A stretch of DNA of 22,500 nt from Pigoraptor vietnamica (lineage: Eukaryota; Opisthokonta; Filasterea), in contig CALSCQ010001626.1 of NCBI GenBank assembly GCA_943704525.1, positions 20,001-42,500 on the forward strand. The letters run 5' to 3'. The stretch's first letter is position 1, and every line of letters starts with the position of its first letter. The translations under genes were made by a program, and so were the position numbers. The notes beneath the pieces were generated by a model. It did no database searches, was not told the origin of the DNA, and saw only the letters and a list, made by a program, of their open reading frames with translations. Below are positions 20,922-22,500 of the stretch, one piece after another.

Positions 20922-22500
20922 AGTGTGTGTGTGTGCGAAGTGTGTTGTGCGTGTGCGCGTGTCTCTGGTGTCAGTGACAGCAATTGTTGACGCGTTCGCT
21001 GCGCAGGGACGAGTGCAACGCGCTCTTCAAGGAGCACTTTCTGTCCAAGTCGCGCGCCATGAGGGAATATCTCATGTACATTGTGCAGCTGCAGTGTGCC
21101 ATCAAGATGCAGTGGGTCCTTGTCCTTGGGTCCTTGTCCTTGTTCCGCACATGCGACCTGTTGCGCGCGCGCATTCAACCCGCATCGCTGTCAGTGTAAC
21201 GCGCATCGCTGTCGGTGCGCACGCACGCATTTGCACACACGCACTTACACACACACAAACACCCATGAAGGCACGCATTTGCACGCGCACTCACACACAC
21301 ACTCATGCACGCACGCATTTGCACACACGCACTTACACACACACAAACACCCATGAAGGCGCGCATTTGCACGCGCACTCACACACACACTCATGCACGC
21401 ACGCATTTGCACACACGCACTTACACACACACACACACACAGACACATGCACTCACACTCTCGCGCGTGCGGTCCCCCTGCTGTGCATTTCGTGACACTC
21501 GCCGCTCGCAGACGCACTCCGATTGAGATTGAGGTTTTTCTGGAGACGCTGGGCGTGGAGAGCAGCGACAATTACCTCGAATACACCGAGAACACGGGCG
21601 TTGCTTTCCGTGCCCTGGACCTCCGCTCGCCCGCGCACGATGCAGGGGGTGCCGAGGGGACTGTTGGCGTTTATATCCCGGGCGACGGCGTCGGTGAGTG
21701 CGGATGTAATTCGACCCACCTTGTTTCTTGCCCTAAAAAGCCCGCGCGGTACTGCTTTGCATCGGCAGTATGTGCACGCGGAGGGACTTTTGTTGACGAG
21801 CGCTCGCTTGCAGTGTTTGGCTTTGAGCCGTCTGTGCACGCCATTCTAAAGTACTGGCGGTCGCGTCTCAAGCGGCGCAAGTCGCTCGCGGACATGCACG
21901 GAATTCTCCCCACAAACGACGACAAAGGTCGGTGCGATTTTTGTGCGCGCGCTCTGCCAGCCGCGCGCTTATACAGGCATTTGCCCCCGGCGCTCGTTCT
22001 TCTCGCCACTTACACGCCTCACGCGTTGTGCAGCTGGCCTCAGCGCGCATGCGGCTGCGATTAGCGCCGACGAGGTCCCGAAGGTGGACGGCGACGACAA
22101 GGGCGACGGGGGCGCAGGGGCGGGCACCGGGTTCAAGAGGGACTCGTCAGAGCTGAGCATACGATCGCGCGCCAGCGAGAACAGCATCCGTTCCGGCCGG
22201 AAGGACCCGACGGAGAACAGCGTGCGCTCGTTCAAGCGCGACAGCAGCGAGAGCAGCTTGCGCTCTGCGCGCAAGGACGCCTCGGAGAACAGCTACCGCA
22301 AGGGCGCCGACGGAAAGGCAAAGCTCTCCCGGCGCAAGTCCGAGGAGCTCACGCGGAAGATTCTCATGGTGCCCACGGCGCAGGACTGCGCGCGCGTGTT
22401 TGGCGCGCTGCTGAGCCACCACGCGTCGACGGTCATTGGCGCGGGCAAGTCGGCGCTGAAGGTGCGCTGTTCTGCATGCAACCGTAGGGTATGGGTGGCT
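20350..22500 (+). CDS. Unrecognised multi-exon gene, 3' end beyond window; Ser/Arg repeat region
   Basis: Exons 20350-20463, 20550-20704, 21007-21111, 21512-21693, 21814-21927 and 22034 to about 22461 join in one frame (phases 0, 2, 2, 1, 1). A GTGCGC donor at 22462 suggests another intron, otherwise the exon runs off the edge. About 366 residues are visible. The first ~225 look globular: TIFFRLVDMKGGLDEHDNAL, ETIGLYLENGSIRFG, ALFKEHFLSKSRAMREYLMY, TPIEIEVFLETLGVESSD, VHAILKYWRSRLKRRKS. The SKSRAMREYL...FLETLG order slightly recalls the second half of a PX domain, but the first half does not fit, so I make no assignment. Residues ~245-305 form degenerate 11-13-residue repeats of the type (K/R)(R/K)DxSExSxRS. 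The unspliced DNA is stop-ridden and the joins restore one frame, which supports a real gene. Confidence 0.7.
20859..20918 (+). repeat. Pure (TG)30 microsatellite in intron 2 of the 20350 gene
   Basis: Thirty uninterrupted TG units inside the 302-nt intron 20705-21006, followed by short TG-rich pieces. Confidence 0.95.
21223..21440 (+). repeat. 88-nt minisatellite in intron 3 of the 20350 gene
   Basis: Unit starts GCACGCATTTGCACACACGC at 21223, 21311 and 21399: two complete 88-nt copies differing at about one base, and a partial third that ends in a pure CA run. Each unit also contains an internal half-repeat beginning at a second CGCATTTGCACGC. It lies wholly in the 400-nt intron 21112-21511. 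Confidence 0.9.
22132..22305 (+). repeat. Coding repeat of Ser/Arg-rich 11-13-residue units
   Basis: Consecutive units read KRDSSELSIRS, RASENSIRSG, RKDPTENSVRSF, KRDSSESSLRSA and RKDASENSYRKG. Each holds a basic pair followed by S/T-E and S-x-R-S, resembling phosphorylation targets of basophilic or acidophilic kinases. Lies in exon 6 of the gene starting at 20350. Confidence 0.8.

Noticed and set aside
20768-20977. Cys/Val-rich open frames over TG tracts
   Set aside because: They are translations of microsatellite repeats in an intron.
21223-21440. CRISPR-like array
   Set aside because: Units are contiguous tandem copies without unique spacers, CA-rich and inside a eukaryotic intron.

Overview
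This window looks like nuclear DNA from a GC-rich, flagellated (or flagellate-derived) unicellular eukaryote. The evidence is genes broken by short spliceosomal introns (58-400 nt, almost all GT-AG), a nuclear-type tRNA with a Pol III T-run terminator, a centriole protein (POC5-like), a BRCA2 with an OB-fold DNA-binding domain, a decayed Ty3/gypsy element and many TG/CA microsatellites in introns and spacers. I cannot name the lineage from sequence alone.

Layout: 1-832 holds an uncertain 3' exon running off the left edge. 833-2736 (+) is a six-exon POC5-like centriolar gene. 2949-3579 (-) is a small predicted N-myristoylated protein with PPxY motifs. 3749-4366 (+) is an unrecognised three-exon gene model. 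4888-6939 (-) is an eight-exon zinc alcohol dehydrogenase. 7281-7983 (+) is a THEM6-like hotdog thioesterase. 8267-11221 (+) is a seven-exon SelO/YdiU AMPylator with a predicted mitochondrial presequence. 11461-16651 (-) is a two-exon BRCA2 with about nine or ten BRC repeats. 16873-16946 (-) is tRNA-Arg(CCG). About 17417-18816 (-) is a dead, internally deleted gypsy element. 19149-19919 (-) is a three-exon MIF/tautomerase gene. 20350-22500 (+) is an unrecognised multi-exon gene running off the right edge.

The genes alternate in orientation. Divergent pairs share spacers of 169 nt (3580-3748), 341 nt (6940-7280) and 430 nt (19920-20349). Convergent pairs meet at 2737-2948, 4367-4887 and 11222-11460. 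I see no operon-like functional linkage: the genes belong to separate cellular processes (centriole structure, redox and lipid metabolism, mitochondrial AMPylation, homologous recombination, MIF tautomerase).

I see no convincing new multi-gene system. The best leads are the homogenised BRC array and unusual C-terminal extension of BRCA2, a shared GTTATGTAACAA element in two promoters, the internally deleted gypsy copy near a tRNA gene, a GC-AG intron in SelO, and three unrecognised genes with coherent splice structures. All exon boundaries were read by eye from splice signals, frame continuity and protein-family conservation.
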